Assembly: GCF_002368335.1 (NCBI RefSeq)
Contig: NZ_AP018288.1
Location: 7,430,364 to 7,494,363 of the forward strand
DNA length: 64,000 bases
Origin: Nostoc sp. NIES-4103
Lineage (GTDB): Bacteria > Cyanobacteriota > Cyanobacteriia > Cyanobacteriales > Nostocaceae
Direction: 5' to 3'
Below are positions 33,968 through 41,667 of this stretch, one piece after another. How positions within the stretch are numbered: position 1 is the first letter of the stretch; each line of letters starts with the position of its first letter. Made by a program: the position numbers and the translations under genes. Under the pieces are notes generated by a model that made no database searches, was not told where the DNA came from, and worked only from the letters and a program-made list of their open reading frames with translations.

Positions 33968-34687
33968 ATGGCTTCCGGTTTAAAATCTTCCACTTTGGAA
34001 CTCCTAAAGCGCTTCAATCGAGCGTTTCCCCAGTTTTATGAACAATTTGTCAGCAGTGAAATCCAACTGCAAAATTTGCGGCTAGCCTACCGTCTTTATA
34101 AAACCAGACGTGCCGTTATAGAGTTGAAACCGGAAGGTAGCAAAAGTGCTTTGCATTTTGCCTACCGCAACCAGTCGTTTCTCCTCAGTGATATTTTTGG
34201 TGTGCTGGCGGCTTATGGGCTGACTATCCATGGTCTAAGTTTATATGGCCAGATCCGGCCGCCGATGTTAGTTTTTATCAAATTGTTGGTATCTCGTGGC
34301 AGTAAAGCTTTAACTGAGAAAACCGCAGAAAACGTCTGCCGCGCCATTCGTGAAGCTTTAGGAGGGCGGTTTGAGGTAGAAGAGATGCTGGCAGTAGAAT
34401 TCAACTTAGACACTGGCTTAGAGCAAGTACAGACTGAGTTCTATGTAGATCCCGTATTTCATCTTCCTGCCCTGGTAATTGAAGCCGATAATCAACCAGG
34501 ATTATTTTATAAAGTGATGTACGCCATCTGGCAAGAAGACCTCTTAGTAGTCAACGCCAATTTACTGGTTTGGCGCGGACGTACAAGGCTCATTCTTTAT
34601 CTGTTGGGGCCAAATGAAAGCCTGATTCCTGAATATTTAGGCCACAAAATTGCTGAAGGCGTGCGGCAGAGGTTGTTGGGTAAATGA
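33968..34687 (+). CDS. ACT-like-domain protein, conserved cyanobacterial
   Basis: A 239-residue soluble protein. Two regions look like ACT folds: residues about 50-135 (ALHFAYRNQSFLLSDIFGVLAAYGLTIHG) and about 165-225 (ALVIEADNQPGLFYKVMYAIWQEDLLVVNANL). The pattern of natural-ligand binding loops (ADNQPGLFYK) resembles the ACT repeats of GlnD. There is no nucleotidyltransferase or HD domain, so it is not GlnD. It may be a sensor of small molecules; ligand and role are unknown. Confidence 0.7.
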   Translation: MASGLKSSTLELLKRFNRAFPQFYEQFVSSEIQLQNLRLAYRLYKTRRAVIELKPEGSKSALHFAYRNQSFLLSDIFGVLAAYGLTIHGLSLYGQIRPPMLVFIKLLVSRGSKALTEKTAENVCRAIREALGGRFEVEEMLAVEFNLDTGLEQVQTEFYVDPVFHLPALVIEADNQPGLFYKVMYAIWQEDLLVVNANLLVWRGRTRLILYLLGPNESLIPEYLGHKIAEGVRQRLLGK

Positions 34688-34790
34688 AAAAGTTAAGAGT
34701 TAGGAGTTAAAAGTTAGGAGTTAAAAGTTGAATATAAAGAATTTCTAACTCATAACTAAAAACTGATAACTCTCAACTCTTTGCATTCCG
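34688..34790. repeat. Heptamer tract forming a fold-back
   Basis: AGTTAGGAGTTAAAAGTTAG repeats are followed by AACTCATAACTAAAAACTG-type repeats; the two halves can pair and may end the ACT-protein transcript. Confidence 0.55.
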
Positions 34791-34828
34791 TATTTAGTCT
34801 TACCCCTCCTTAGGAGTACGATATAAGT

Positions 34829-35761
34829 ATGGCAACCATCGAAATCTTGGGCGTCCCACACGCATACGAACTAACGGCTCCTACATCCTGCCCCCATACT
34901 CTAGTCTTTATCCACGGCTGGCTAAATAGCCGTGGATACTGGCAACCTGTAATCTCGCGCCTGTCAGATGATTTGCAGTGCTTGTCGTATGATTTGCGAG
35001 GTTTTGGTGAATCTCAGTCCTTGCCAGAAACTGATTTTAGTCGGGGACAAACTTCTTCAGACTTGACTCCAAGTTCTAGTAATACGCTCAACTCATCATT
35101 TGATTCTCTTTATACTCCGGCTGCTTATGCTCAGGATTTAGCAGTGCTTTTGCAACAGCTAAATATTAAGAATGCTTGGCTGATTGGGCATTCTTTGGGC
35201 GGTACAATCGCTCTTTGGGCAGCAGCTCAGATGCCTGAGTGTATTCAAGGGGTCATCTGTATTAACGCAGGTGGCGGTATTTATCTCAAAGAAGCTTTTG
35301 AACAGTTTCGTTCCGCTGGTCAGCGATTTTTACAAGTCCGTCCACGCTGGCTATCTCAGATACCATTGATTGATTTGTTGTTTACGAGAGCAAGTGTAGC
35401 CCGTCCTTTAGAGCGCTATTGGGCACGTCAGCGAGTAATTGATTTTGTCGTGGCTGACCCAGAAGCTTCTTTAGGAACACTATTAGACTCTACAACTGAG
35501 GAGGAAATCAACCGTCTACCCCAGTTGGTATCTCAACTTAAGCAACCAGTGTATTTTTTAGCTGGTGCCAACGACAAAGTGATGGAACCCAAGTATGTTC
35601 GCCATTTGGCTAGCTTTCATCGGCTTTTCCAATACTGTGGCGACAATGTGATTGAAATTCCTGATTGTGGGCACTTAGCAATGTTAGAACAACCAGATGC
35701 GGTTGCTTCTCACATTCGTTCAATAGTTAACGTGCAAGAGTCAGTGGTCAATATTCATTAG
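34829..35761 (+). CDS. Alpha/beta hydrolase
   Basis: A 310-residue enzyme with the canonical fold: oxyanion region FIHGWLNSRGYW, YDLRGFGES, nucleophile elbow IGHSLGG with Ser122, Asp249 in AGANDKV and His282 in CGHLAMLEQP. A Ser/Thr-rich insertion (residues 70-95) is not part of the core. The triad is complete, so it should be active as an esterase, lipase, lactonase or similar hydrolase; substrate cannot be read from the sequence. A TTAGGAG-like stretch (34809-34816) precedes the ATG. Confidence 0.88.
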   Translation: MATIEILGVPHAYELTAPTSCPHTLVFIHGWLNSRGYWQPVISRLSDDLQCLSYDLRGFGESQSLPETDFSRGQTSSDLTPSSSNTLNSSFDSLYTPAAYAQDLAVLLQQLNIKNAWLIGHSLGGTIALWAAAQMPECIQGVICINAGGGIYLKEAFEQFRSAGQRFLQVRPRWLSQIPLIDLLFTRASVARPLERYWARQRVIDFVVADPEASLGTLLDSTTEEEINRLPQLVSQLKQPVYFLAGANDKVMEPKYVRHLASFHRLFQYCGDNVIEIPDCGHLAMLEQPDAVASHIRSIVNVQESVVNIH

Positions 35762-35862
35762 TCAATGGTCATTAGTCCTTAGTCAGTGGTCAGTTGTCAG
35801 TGGTTATCAGTCACCAGTCACCAGTCCTCAGTCCCCAGTCACCAGTCCCCAGTCCCCAATGA
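35762..35862. repeat. Heptamer tract between hydrolase and tsaD
   Basis: Degenerate AGTCAGTGGTC, then CAGTCACCAGTCCCC repeats fill the gap between two convergent genes; likely a shared transcript end. Confidence 0.65.
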
Positions 35863-36912
35863 CTATCCAGCAGACTGATATAACTTCATTACCTGGGTCA
35901 GGGCTAACCTGGACTCAACACCCAAGGTAATGGGGGATGTATGACCAAGGGATAAATGTTCAGCTGCTGCACAACCAATCATGGCAGCGTTATCGGTACA
36001 AAATTTCATAGGGGGGAACAGCACACGCAGGTTATGCTCGGCAGCGGCTGCTTGTAAGATTTTTCTTAGCCCGCTGTTTGCTGCTACCCCTCCACCCACA
36101 GCAATGGTGTTTAGACCATAATCGAGGGCACAAGCGATCGCTCTTTTGGTTAGCGATCGTGCTACAGTTTGTTGAAAACTAGCCGCTACATCTGCTACTG
36201 GTATTTCTTTACCGTCTTTCTCGAACTGCTGCACTAAACGCAATACTGCTGTCTTTAAGCCACTAAAACTGCCATCATAGCGATGATATCCCCCACCTGG
36301 TAGAGAAACTTTGCCTTCTGGTAAGGTAAATGCTATGGGATCACCTTGTTGTGCCAGCTTGTCAATGACCGGGCCGCCAGGATAACCCAGCTTTAACAAC
36401 CGCGCTACCTTGTCAAATGCTTCACCTGCGGCATCATCACGAGTTTCACCTAGTGTTTCGTAGATACCACATTCTTTGACATAAATCAAGCTTGTATGTC
36501 CGCCAGAAACGAGTAAGCTAAGAAAAGGAGGCTCTAAACTTGGCTCGCTCAAATAAGTGGCGTAAATGTGACCTTCAAGGTGATGAACTCCCAAAAATGG
36601 CTTTTTATGTAATATTGCCAGAGTTTTGGCAGCAGTTAAGCCCACTAATAGCGCTCCCACAAGTCCAGGGGCGCATGTGGCGGCGATCCCATCAATTTCT
36701 CCCCAGCTTAGTTTGGCTTGCTCCATTGCTTGAGCGATCGCATAATTTATCGTTTCTAAGTGTTGACGGGATGCCACTTCTGGCACTACCCCGCCATACT
36801 GCTGATGCACTGGGATTTGCGAAGCGATGATACTGCTTTCCACTTGACGATTGTTAACAATCGCAACGGCAGTTTCATCACAGCTAGTTTCTATTGCTAA
36901 AACGATTGCCAT
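35863..36912 (-). CDS. tsaD: tRNA threonylcarbamoyladenosine transferase TsaD
   Basis: A 349-residue ASKHA-fold enzyme that transfers the threonylcarbamoyl group to A37 of tRNA. The family start is LAIETSCDETAVAIV, metal ligands are His111 and His115 in HHLEGHIYA, and further signatures are LVSGGHTSL, DDAAGEAFDKVARLL, YPGGPVID and AVGGGVAANSGLR. Usual length. Partners TsaB and TsaE are not in the window; tsaC is, at 28882-29472. Confidence 0.96.
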   Translation of the reverse strand: MAIVLAIETSCDETAVAIVNNRQVESSIIASQIPVHQQYGGVVPEVASRQHLETINYAIAQAMEQAKLSWGEIDGIAATCAPGLVGALLVGLTAAKTLAILHKKPFLGVHHLEGHIYATYLSEPSLEPPFLSLLVSGGHTSLIYVKECGIYETLGETRDDAAGEAFDKVARLLKLGYPGGPVIDKLAQQGDPIAFTLPEGKVSLPGGGYHRYDGSFSGLKTAVLRLVQQFEKDGKEIPVADVAASFQQTVARSLTKRAIACALDYGLNTIAVGGGVAANSGLRKILQAAAAEHNLRVLFPPMKFCTDNAAMIGCAAAEHLSLGHTSPITLGVESRLALTQVMKLYQSAG

Positions 36913-37088
36913 TCTAGGGTCACGCCAAATAACAACTTGTTTGAGAAGCTTTAACTTTTATTTACTTAAACTTTACTCGGTTACCGTGCAAGAGTATGAT
37001 GACTTGCTAGTTATGCAAATAAAGACTGTACAAGCCGCTTCGTTTTGTACACAAAACTTTTTCTTTTGTAATAAAAGGAAACAACTTC

Positions 37089-37583
37089 ATGCGACGATTG
37101 TTTGCTTTGATTTTAGTGATTTGTCTTGCGTTCAGTTTTGCCCCACCAGCGAAAGCTTTAGGGGCTGATCTTGTACCCTGTAAAGACTCTCCTGCTTTTC
37201 AGGAACTGGCCAAGAATGCCCGTAACACCACAGCTGATCCCGAATCTGGTAAAAAGCGCTTTGAGCGTTATTCCCAAGCGCTGTGCGGCCCAGAAGGATA
37301 TCCTCACCTGATTGTTGATGGCCGTCTTGACCGCGCTGGCGACTTTTTGATTCCCAGCATTCTCTTTTTGTACATCGCCGGTTGGATTGGTTGGGTAGGT
37401 CGTACCTATCTGCAAGCTATTAAAAAGAGCGGTGATGCTGAGCAAAAAGAGATCCAAATCGATCTTGGCTTGGCACTACCCATCATAGCGTCAGGCTTTA
37501 CTTGGCCAGTGGCAGCACTCCAAGAATTTCTTTCTGGCAAATTAACAGCCCCAGATTCAGAAATCCCCGTTTCCCCCCGCTAA
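37089..37583 (+). CDS. psaF: Photosystem I subunit III (plastocyanin/cytochrome c6 docking)
   Basis: A 164-residue protein with a cleavable lumenal signal peptide (residues 1-23, ending PPAKA). The mature part has the Cys pair (VPCKDS and ALCGPEGYPHLIVDGR), one main membrane helix (FLIPSILFLYIAGWIGWVGR) and the C-terminal hydrophobic hairpin. It sits on the lumenal side of PSI near the donor site. It is the first gene of the psaF-psaJ unit, with psaJ 38 bp downstream. AAAAGGAAAC precedes the ATG. Confidence 0.97.
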   Translation: MRRLFALILVICLAFSFAPPAKALGADLVPCKDSPAFQELAKNARNTTADPESGKKRFERYSQALCGPEGYPHLIVDGRLDRAGDFLIPSILFLYIAGWIGWVGRTYLQAIKKSGDAEQKEIQIDLGLALPIIASGFTWPVAALQEFLSGKLTAPDSEIPVSPR

Positions 37584-37621
37584 TTCAGCTTAATTGATTC
37601 ATTGTTTTGGAGACTAAATTC

Positions 37622-37771
37622 ATGGCGGACAAAGGCGACCAATCATCCTATTTGATTAAATTTATTTCCACAGCACCTGTAGCAGCTACTATTTGGCTCA
37701 CAATTACAGCAGGCATTTTGATTGAATTCAACCGCTTTTTTCCTGATCTACTTTTCCACCCACTACCATAA
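37622..37771 (+). CDS. psaJ: Photosystem I subunit IX
   Basis: A 49-residue single-helix membrane protein: short polar start (MADKGDQSSYLIKFIST), helix APVAATIWLTITAGILIEF, and the family ending NRFFPDLLFHPLP. PsaJ packs against PsaF and holds chlorophyll and carotenoid at the edge of PSI. GGAG lies ten bases upstream of the ATG. Its length is normal for PsaJ. It belongs to the psaF transcript. Confidence 0.95.
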   Translation: MADKGDQSSYLIKFISTAPVAATIWLTITAGILIEFNRFFPDLLFHPLP

Positions 37772-37887
37772 TTGGAAAACAGAATAAAGTCAGTTGAATC
37801 TGTTGTTTGGAGCCTAAGATTGTCTGGTTGGATTATTCAGCCTAATTGAGGTTAATTGCTCACCAAAATAGGTTGTAAAAATCTTTT

Positions 37888-37925
37888 ATGAAACTCGCAA
37901 GCTCCGCCCAGCTTACGAGTTTCAT
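37888..37925 (+). terminator. Strong hairpin between psaJ and psaL
   Basis: 16-base arms beginning ATGAAACTCGCAAGCT pair with one mismatch around a 6-base loop. The following T-run is weak (AATTTTG). It may end the psaFJ message or stabilise its 3' end. Confidence 0.6.
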
Positions 37926-38042
37926 AATTTTGAAAGCAGTTAAATTAATTTTTTTTAACTTCGCAATCAAACAGCATCTTTGGCCACGAATATTATTAGT
38001 ATGACAATGCCACCATTCTCAATTTAGAGGCAAACATAAAAT

Positions 38043-38564
38043 ATGGCGCAAGCAGTAGATGCATCCAAAAATCTCCCTAGCGATCCCAGAAATCGGGAAG
38101 TTGTTTTTCCAGCAGGACGCGATCCTCAAATAGGCAATCTAGAAACCCCCATTAATTCTTCCCCCTTGGTTAAGTGGTACATTAATAACTTGCCTGCCTA
38201 TCGTCCTGGTCTGAGTGTTGGTAGACGAGCCATAGAAATTGGGGCTGCTCACGGTTACTGGATATTTGGCCCTTTTGCCAAATTAGGCCCTCTGCGGGCT
38301 TCAGACAATGCCAACTTAGCTGGATTACTATCAGCTATTGGCTTGGTTGTGCTTCTGACCGCTGCTCTATCTCTGTATGCTAATAGCAACCCTCCCAAAG
38401 CACTTGCTAGCGTTACCGTACCCAATCCTCCAGCAGATGCTTTTAACTCCAAAGAAAGCTGGAATAACTTTGCCAGCAGTTTCTTGATTGGTGGTATTGG
38501 TGGTGCAGTAGTCGCTTACTTTGTGACTACCAATCTGGGATTAATTCAAGGTTTATTTGGTTAA
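38043..38564 (+). CDS. psaL: Photosystem I subunit XI
   Basis: A 173-residue PSI subunit at the contact region between monomers. It has the N-terminal motif DPQIGNLETPINSSPLVKWYINNLPAYRPGLS, then a chlorophyll-region GAAHGYWIFGPFAKLGPLR, and two to three membrane helices (about 90-115 and 145-170). It lies 271 bp downstream of psaJ and in the same direction, behind a hairpin. This psaF-J-L order is the arrangement associated with tetrameric PSI in heterocyst-forming cyanobacteria; trimer-forming species usually have psaL elsewhere, often with psaI. Confidence 0.97.
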   Translation: MAQAVDASKNLPSDPRNREVVFPAGRDPQIGNLETPINSSPLVKWYINNLPAYRPGLSVGRRAIEIGAAHGYWIFGPFAKLGPLRASDNANLAGLLSAIGLVVLLTAALSLYANSNPPKALASVTVPNPPADAFNSKESWNNFASSFLIGGIGGAVVAYFVTTNLGLIQGLFG

Positions 38565-38642
38565 TTGTTGACTGTTAGTAGTCAGTTGTCAGTAGTTAGT
38601 GGAACAATTAACAACTGACTACTGACAATTGACAAATGTATG

Positions 38643-38683
38643 AAGGACACACAAAAATAGTTATCCTATTTCTGTATGTCCTT
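38643..38683 (+). terminator. Terminator between psaL and gmk
   Basis: 18-base arms AAGGACACACAAAAATAG / CTATTTCTGTATGTCCTT with two mismatches, loop of five, then TTGCTTTTTGG. A weaker heptamer fold-back (TTGTCAGTAGT, then ACTACTGACAA) lies just upstream at about 38585-38634. It serves convergent psaL and gmk. Confidence 0.65.
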
Positions 38684-38732
38684 TGCTTTTTGGTGTTAAA
38701 GATGCTTGTTTGTGGTTCTTAGGAATCTTAAA

Positions 38733-39332
38733 TTATTTAAACAAAGCTGCTTCGATTGCTTTGAGAGCAGTTTCAAAATGATCATTGACAATTTTGATAT
38801 CAAACTCATCGGCAGCTTTCACTTCTTCTTGGGCACGACGCAGACGACGGACAATAGCCTCTTCAGAGTCCTGGCCGCGACCCCGTATCCGTTTCTCTAA
38901 TTCCTCAAAAGAAGGCGGCAAAATAAAAATGCTGAGGGCCCCAGGGAAGGAAGCGCGAATTTGTCTTGCTCCTTCTAGCTCAATTTCTAGTATCACCAAC
39001 TTACCTGACAGAACTTGGTTAAGCACAGCTTCACGGGGGGTGCCGTAATAGTTACCAGCAAATTCTGCCCACTCTAAGAATTCGCCTTGAGCAACTAGTT
39101 GTTCAAACTTACTACGGCTAATAAAGTAATAGTTTTTGCCGTTGATTTCTCCAGGACGTGGAGAACGAGTTGTGACGGATACAGAGTAATACAATTCGGG
39201 ATGACGCTGCAATAGCGATCGCATTAAAGTGCCTTTGCCGACCCCACTAGGGCCAGTTAAAACAATCAGTCTGCCTGGTGACTGGTTTTCATTGGTAGTA
39301 GCACTGCTCTGGATGGGTAAAACTTGCATCAT
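38733..39332 (-). CDS. gmk: Guanylate kinase
   Basis: A 199-residue enzyme that phosphorylates GMP to GDP with ATP. It has the P-loop LTGPSGVGKGTL, GMP-binding TTRSPRPGEINGKNYYF, EFAGNYYGTPREAV and LEIELEGARQIR, and the lid region RIRGRGQDSEEAIVRRL. ATG 39332 (or the adjacent ATG 39329) is chosen over a TTG eight codons upstream. It lies downstream of remA on the same strand with a 170-bp gap, the same order found in Firmicutes. Confidence 0.95.
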   Translation of the reverse strand: MMQVLPIQSSATTNENQSPGRLIVLTGPSGVGKGTLMRSLLQRHPELYYSVSVTTRSPRPGEINGKNYYFISRSKFEQLVAQGEFLEWAEFAGNYYGTPREAVLNQVLSGKLVILEIELEGARQIRASFPGALSIFILPPSFEELEKRIRGRGQDSEEAIVRRLRRAQEEVKAADEFDIKIVNDHFETALKAIEAALFK

Positions 39333-39506
39333 CCGTTTAACCTGTGAATTAATCAATAAAATATTATTCCTTAGTCATTAGCTTTTTGATCGTTGCCAGA
39401 GTGAACTTTGACTAACGAATTTGTAGCACGAGTGACAGAAATGCCTAATTCACATGTTACTGCCGATGTGGTCTAAATAGGAGTAGGGTTATTAACCCAC
39501 GCCCAG

Positions 39507-39773
39507 TTAATTATCTACAACATGATGATCGCGGGTAATCACAAAGCGATTGGCTACCGTTTCTGGTTGAATCGCTGAAAGTATTACGTGGCTGGAATCA
39601 GTGATAATTACAGCCCTTGTCCGCCGACCGTAAGTTGCATCAACTAGCTGGCCTCTGTCCCGTGCATCGGTAATTATCCGCTTAATTGGGGCAGATTCCG
39701 GACTGACAATGGCAACTACTCGGTTAGCAGACACGATGTTGCCGAAACCAATGTTAATTAATTGAATCTCCAT
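39507..39773 (-). CDS. remA: RemA-like DNA-binding regulator (DUF370)
   Basis: An 88-residue protein of the RemA/YlzA family: MEIQLINIGFGNIVSANRV, PESAPIKRIITDARDRG, then DATYGRRTRAVIITDS. In Bacillus, RemA is a DNA-binding regulator of matrix and osmoprotection genes and forms large ring-shaped oligomers. In cyanobacteria the target genes are not settled. The gene sits upstream of gmk, a conserved neighbourhood in distant phyla. Confidence 0.88.
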   Translation of the reverse strand: MEIQLINIGFGNIVSANRVVAIVSPESAPIKRIITDARDRGQLVDATYGRRTRAVIITDSSHVILSAIQPETVANRFVITRDHHVVDN

Positions 39774-40086
39774 AAATGAACTGACACCAAATTTGGTGCG
39801 AGCAGCTGGTAAGGAATTATTCTCATGTTATCCCCAAAGAATCGGAGTTACAACGCTTCAGGTCTAGCCAGCTTGAGTTTTTAAATAGACATTCCTTTTT
39901 TTAGCTATTTATCAGTAAAATCTCCTCAAAATCCTCCCAAAGACACATGCAAAACCAGAAAAAATTACTAGTAAATTCAAAATTAAAAATGTCAGTTTCA
40001 TAACTATATAATTTGTATTACGTTTGCAGCAATTTATGTAGTACAAATGGTTGATGGTTGCCGTAGAACTGGAAAATTGATGTAAG
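39774..40086. other. Gene-free stretch upstream of remA
   Basis: About 310 bp, AT-rich; holds the remA promoter side and runs into the ABC-transporter remnant. Nothing else seen. Confidence 0.5.
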
Positions 40087-40514
40087 AAGTTTACTCTCAG
40101 TCGGGGTTGGGGACGTAACCGGACACACACAGAGATTGTTGCCGTAGATGATATTAGTCTGAGTGTTCCTGATGGTCAGGCGATCGCCTTCATCGGCCCC
40201 TATAGAGCGGGAAAGTCCACTACAATCAAGATGCTGACGGGAATTTTACAGCCCACATCCGAGACAGCTAGGTTACTGGGGTTAAATCTTTGGCGAAATC
40301 GGCGCGAACCAACTTATCAGATGGGGGTAGTGTTTGGACAGCGATCAGTACCTATCCAGCAACTTTATTTCAAGGAACAGTGAAGCTAACGTTGTATACA
40401 CAGGTTCTTGCTAGTTTCATTAGTGGATTGTCTATTGAGGCGTTGCGATCGCTATCTTGGACTCATGCTTTGCTAGCAGTAGCTGGGTCAACAACCCCAG
40501 AGGACACGGAATAA
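40087..40514 (+). pseudogene. Remnant of an ABC exporter operon (ATPase start joined to permease end)
   Basis: The frame from 40087 to the TGA at 40381 encodes an ABC ATPase N-terminal part: VAVDDISLSVPDGQAIAFIG, an altered Walker A (GPYRAGKSTTIKMLTG, where GPNGAGKST is usual) and YQMGVVFGQRS near the Q-loop, with no start codon at the expected place. From about 40350, the next frame reads ISTYPATLFQGTVKLTLY, ASFISGLSIEALRSLSW, which resembles the end of an ABC-2/DUF990 permease. The middle of both genes is gone. It is best read as a deletion scar, not a gene. Confidence 0.7.
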
Positions 40515-40547
40515 TGATGGTTTGAGAGGTTTTTTGCGTAAGTCCTA

Positions 40548-40991
40548 TTAGAGCCAAGATTCAACGGTTAATGCGCTTACTTGCCTAATCCGTTGAAAGT
40601 CGCTATCAGTGGATATGACAGTGAGACTGTGTTGTAGAGCAACAGCAGCAATCCAGAGGTCATTTTCATCAAAACCTAAGTCTGTTATCTGAGTTTTTCT
40701 TCGCTTGCTTTTTTCCTTGGGGCCAAATTGTCTCATCAAGCCTGCTTTGAGTTGACCATAAATAGTAGCTGTGTCCTCTGTCACTCCGTACAAACGTATA
40801 TCTTCAAGAAATTCTGTCAAACGAGCGAGATTCGTTTCTCTTTTCGCAGAATTTTCCATCATATATGTAAGCTCTCCCTGTACAATTACACAGGTGGCAA
40901 TATTTAATTCTCCAACCTCAGCTATTCGACGAATGACGTTTGGTTCTCCAAGAATGATGGCGCTACAGTGATTAGTATCAAGTAGGTACAT
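40548..40991 (-). CDS. vapC: VapC-type PIN-domain toxin
   Basis: A 147-residue PIN-domain ribonuclease. Acidic metal-binding residues are Asp5 (LLDTNHCS), Glu40 (VQGELTY), Asp111 (FDENDLWIAA) and Asp129/131 (STDSDF). VapC toxins cut tRNA or rRNA. It overlaps its antitoxin by one base (TAATG). A basic insertion before the third acid (KEKSKRRKTQ) is notable. A GCGTAAGTCCTA repeat end abuts the 3' side of the gene. Confidence 0.88.
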   Translation of the reverse strand: MYLLDTNHCSAIILGEPNVIRRIAEVGELNIATCVIVQGELTYMMENSAKRETNLARLTEFLEDIRLYGVTEDTATIYGQLKAGLMRQFGPKEKSKRRKTQITDLGFDENDLWIAAVALQHSLTVISTDSDFQRIRQVSALTVESWL

Positions 40992-41302
40992 TACTCAAAA
41001 GGATTTAAATCATAATCGAACTTGGCTTTACCACGAGTAGCGTAAACCAACTCAAGACACTCTTGAAAGTCGTCACCTTCCCATGTTCCTGCATGTCTGA
41101 GGATGGAACGCCCGGAAGCTGGGCGGTAAGGTAGTTGAGAACTATCAATTGCGGTTTCTTCTGGCTTAACTTGTGCTTGCTGAGTATCTTGTTTTTCTGA
41201 TTCTTGTTTGTTCTTGAGAAAGCGTAGAAAGTCCAGAGTTTCTTCTAGAAGAGAGTCTGGAGAGGATTCAATTTCTTGAAGCAGGAGTTTTTTAATAGTC
41301 AT
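40991..41302 (-). CDS. Antitoxin partner of VapC (DUF2281-like)
   Basis: A 103-residue protein. The N-terminal part (LLLQEIESSPDSLLEETLDFLRFLK) matches the short antitoxin helix pair seen in DUF2281-type partners of PIN toxins; the C-terminal part (GRSILRHAGTWEGDDFQECLELVYATR) is acidic/aromatic and probably wraps the toxin. It has no obvious helix-turn-helix or AbrB domain. The 1-base overlap with vapC shows coupling. Confidence 0.78.
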   Translation of the reverse strand: MTIKKLLLQEIESSPDSLLEETLDFLRFLKNKQESEKQDTQQAQVKPEETAIDSSQLPYRPASGRSILRHAGTWEGDDFQECLELVYATRGKAKFDYDLNPFE

Positions 41303-41667
41303 AAAGTGAGCAAAAAATTCAAATGATTTTATAAATACTTTTCTATTATTACAATAGTTTTTTTTAAGTTTATGTAAATTCGTTGGTAGCGCTGCATATC
41401 TTCATTGCTGGAGATGTTAACAGAAAAGTTTTTGAGCTATGTTGAGTCAAACTAATGCAATACTGAACACTTATTATTTAATCAGCAATATGCTAAACCG
41501 TACTTTTACGGTTGAATAATTAGGCTTTTTTGATGGTTTGAGATTGTAAATTGAGTTCTCTGCGTCTTGGCGGTTCGATAAATAAAGCTTATTGGTCATT
41601 TTTACGAAATATCTGAAAATTAAAAAGGTTGCCCAATAGACAACCTTACATGTAAATAAGAAATGAA
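41303..41667. other. Gene-free stretch with terminator
   Basis: 365 bp, AT-rich. The terminator at 41625-41647 is the only supported element. Confidence 0.5.
41625..41647 (-). terminator. Terminator of the transglutaminase-like gene
   Basis: AAGGTTG / CAACCTT with a 9-base loop; on the minus strand followed by TTTTAATTTT. It lies 20 bases past the stop at 41668. Confidence 0.75.

Noticed and set aside
37772..38042. Another small photosystem I gene (psaI or psaM) between psaJ and psaL
   Set aside because: No short hydrophobic frame of the right kind is present; only the hairpin is.
40290..40514. A 74-codon gene
   Set aside because: It reads as the end of an ABC-2 permease joined to unrelated sequence in frame; part of the deletion scar.
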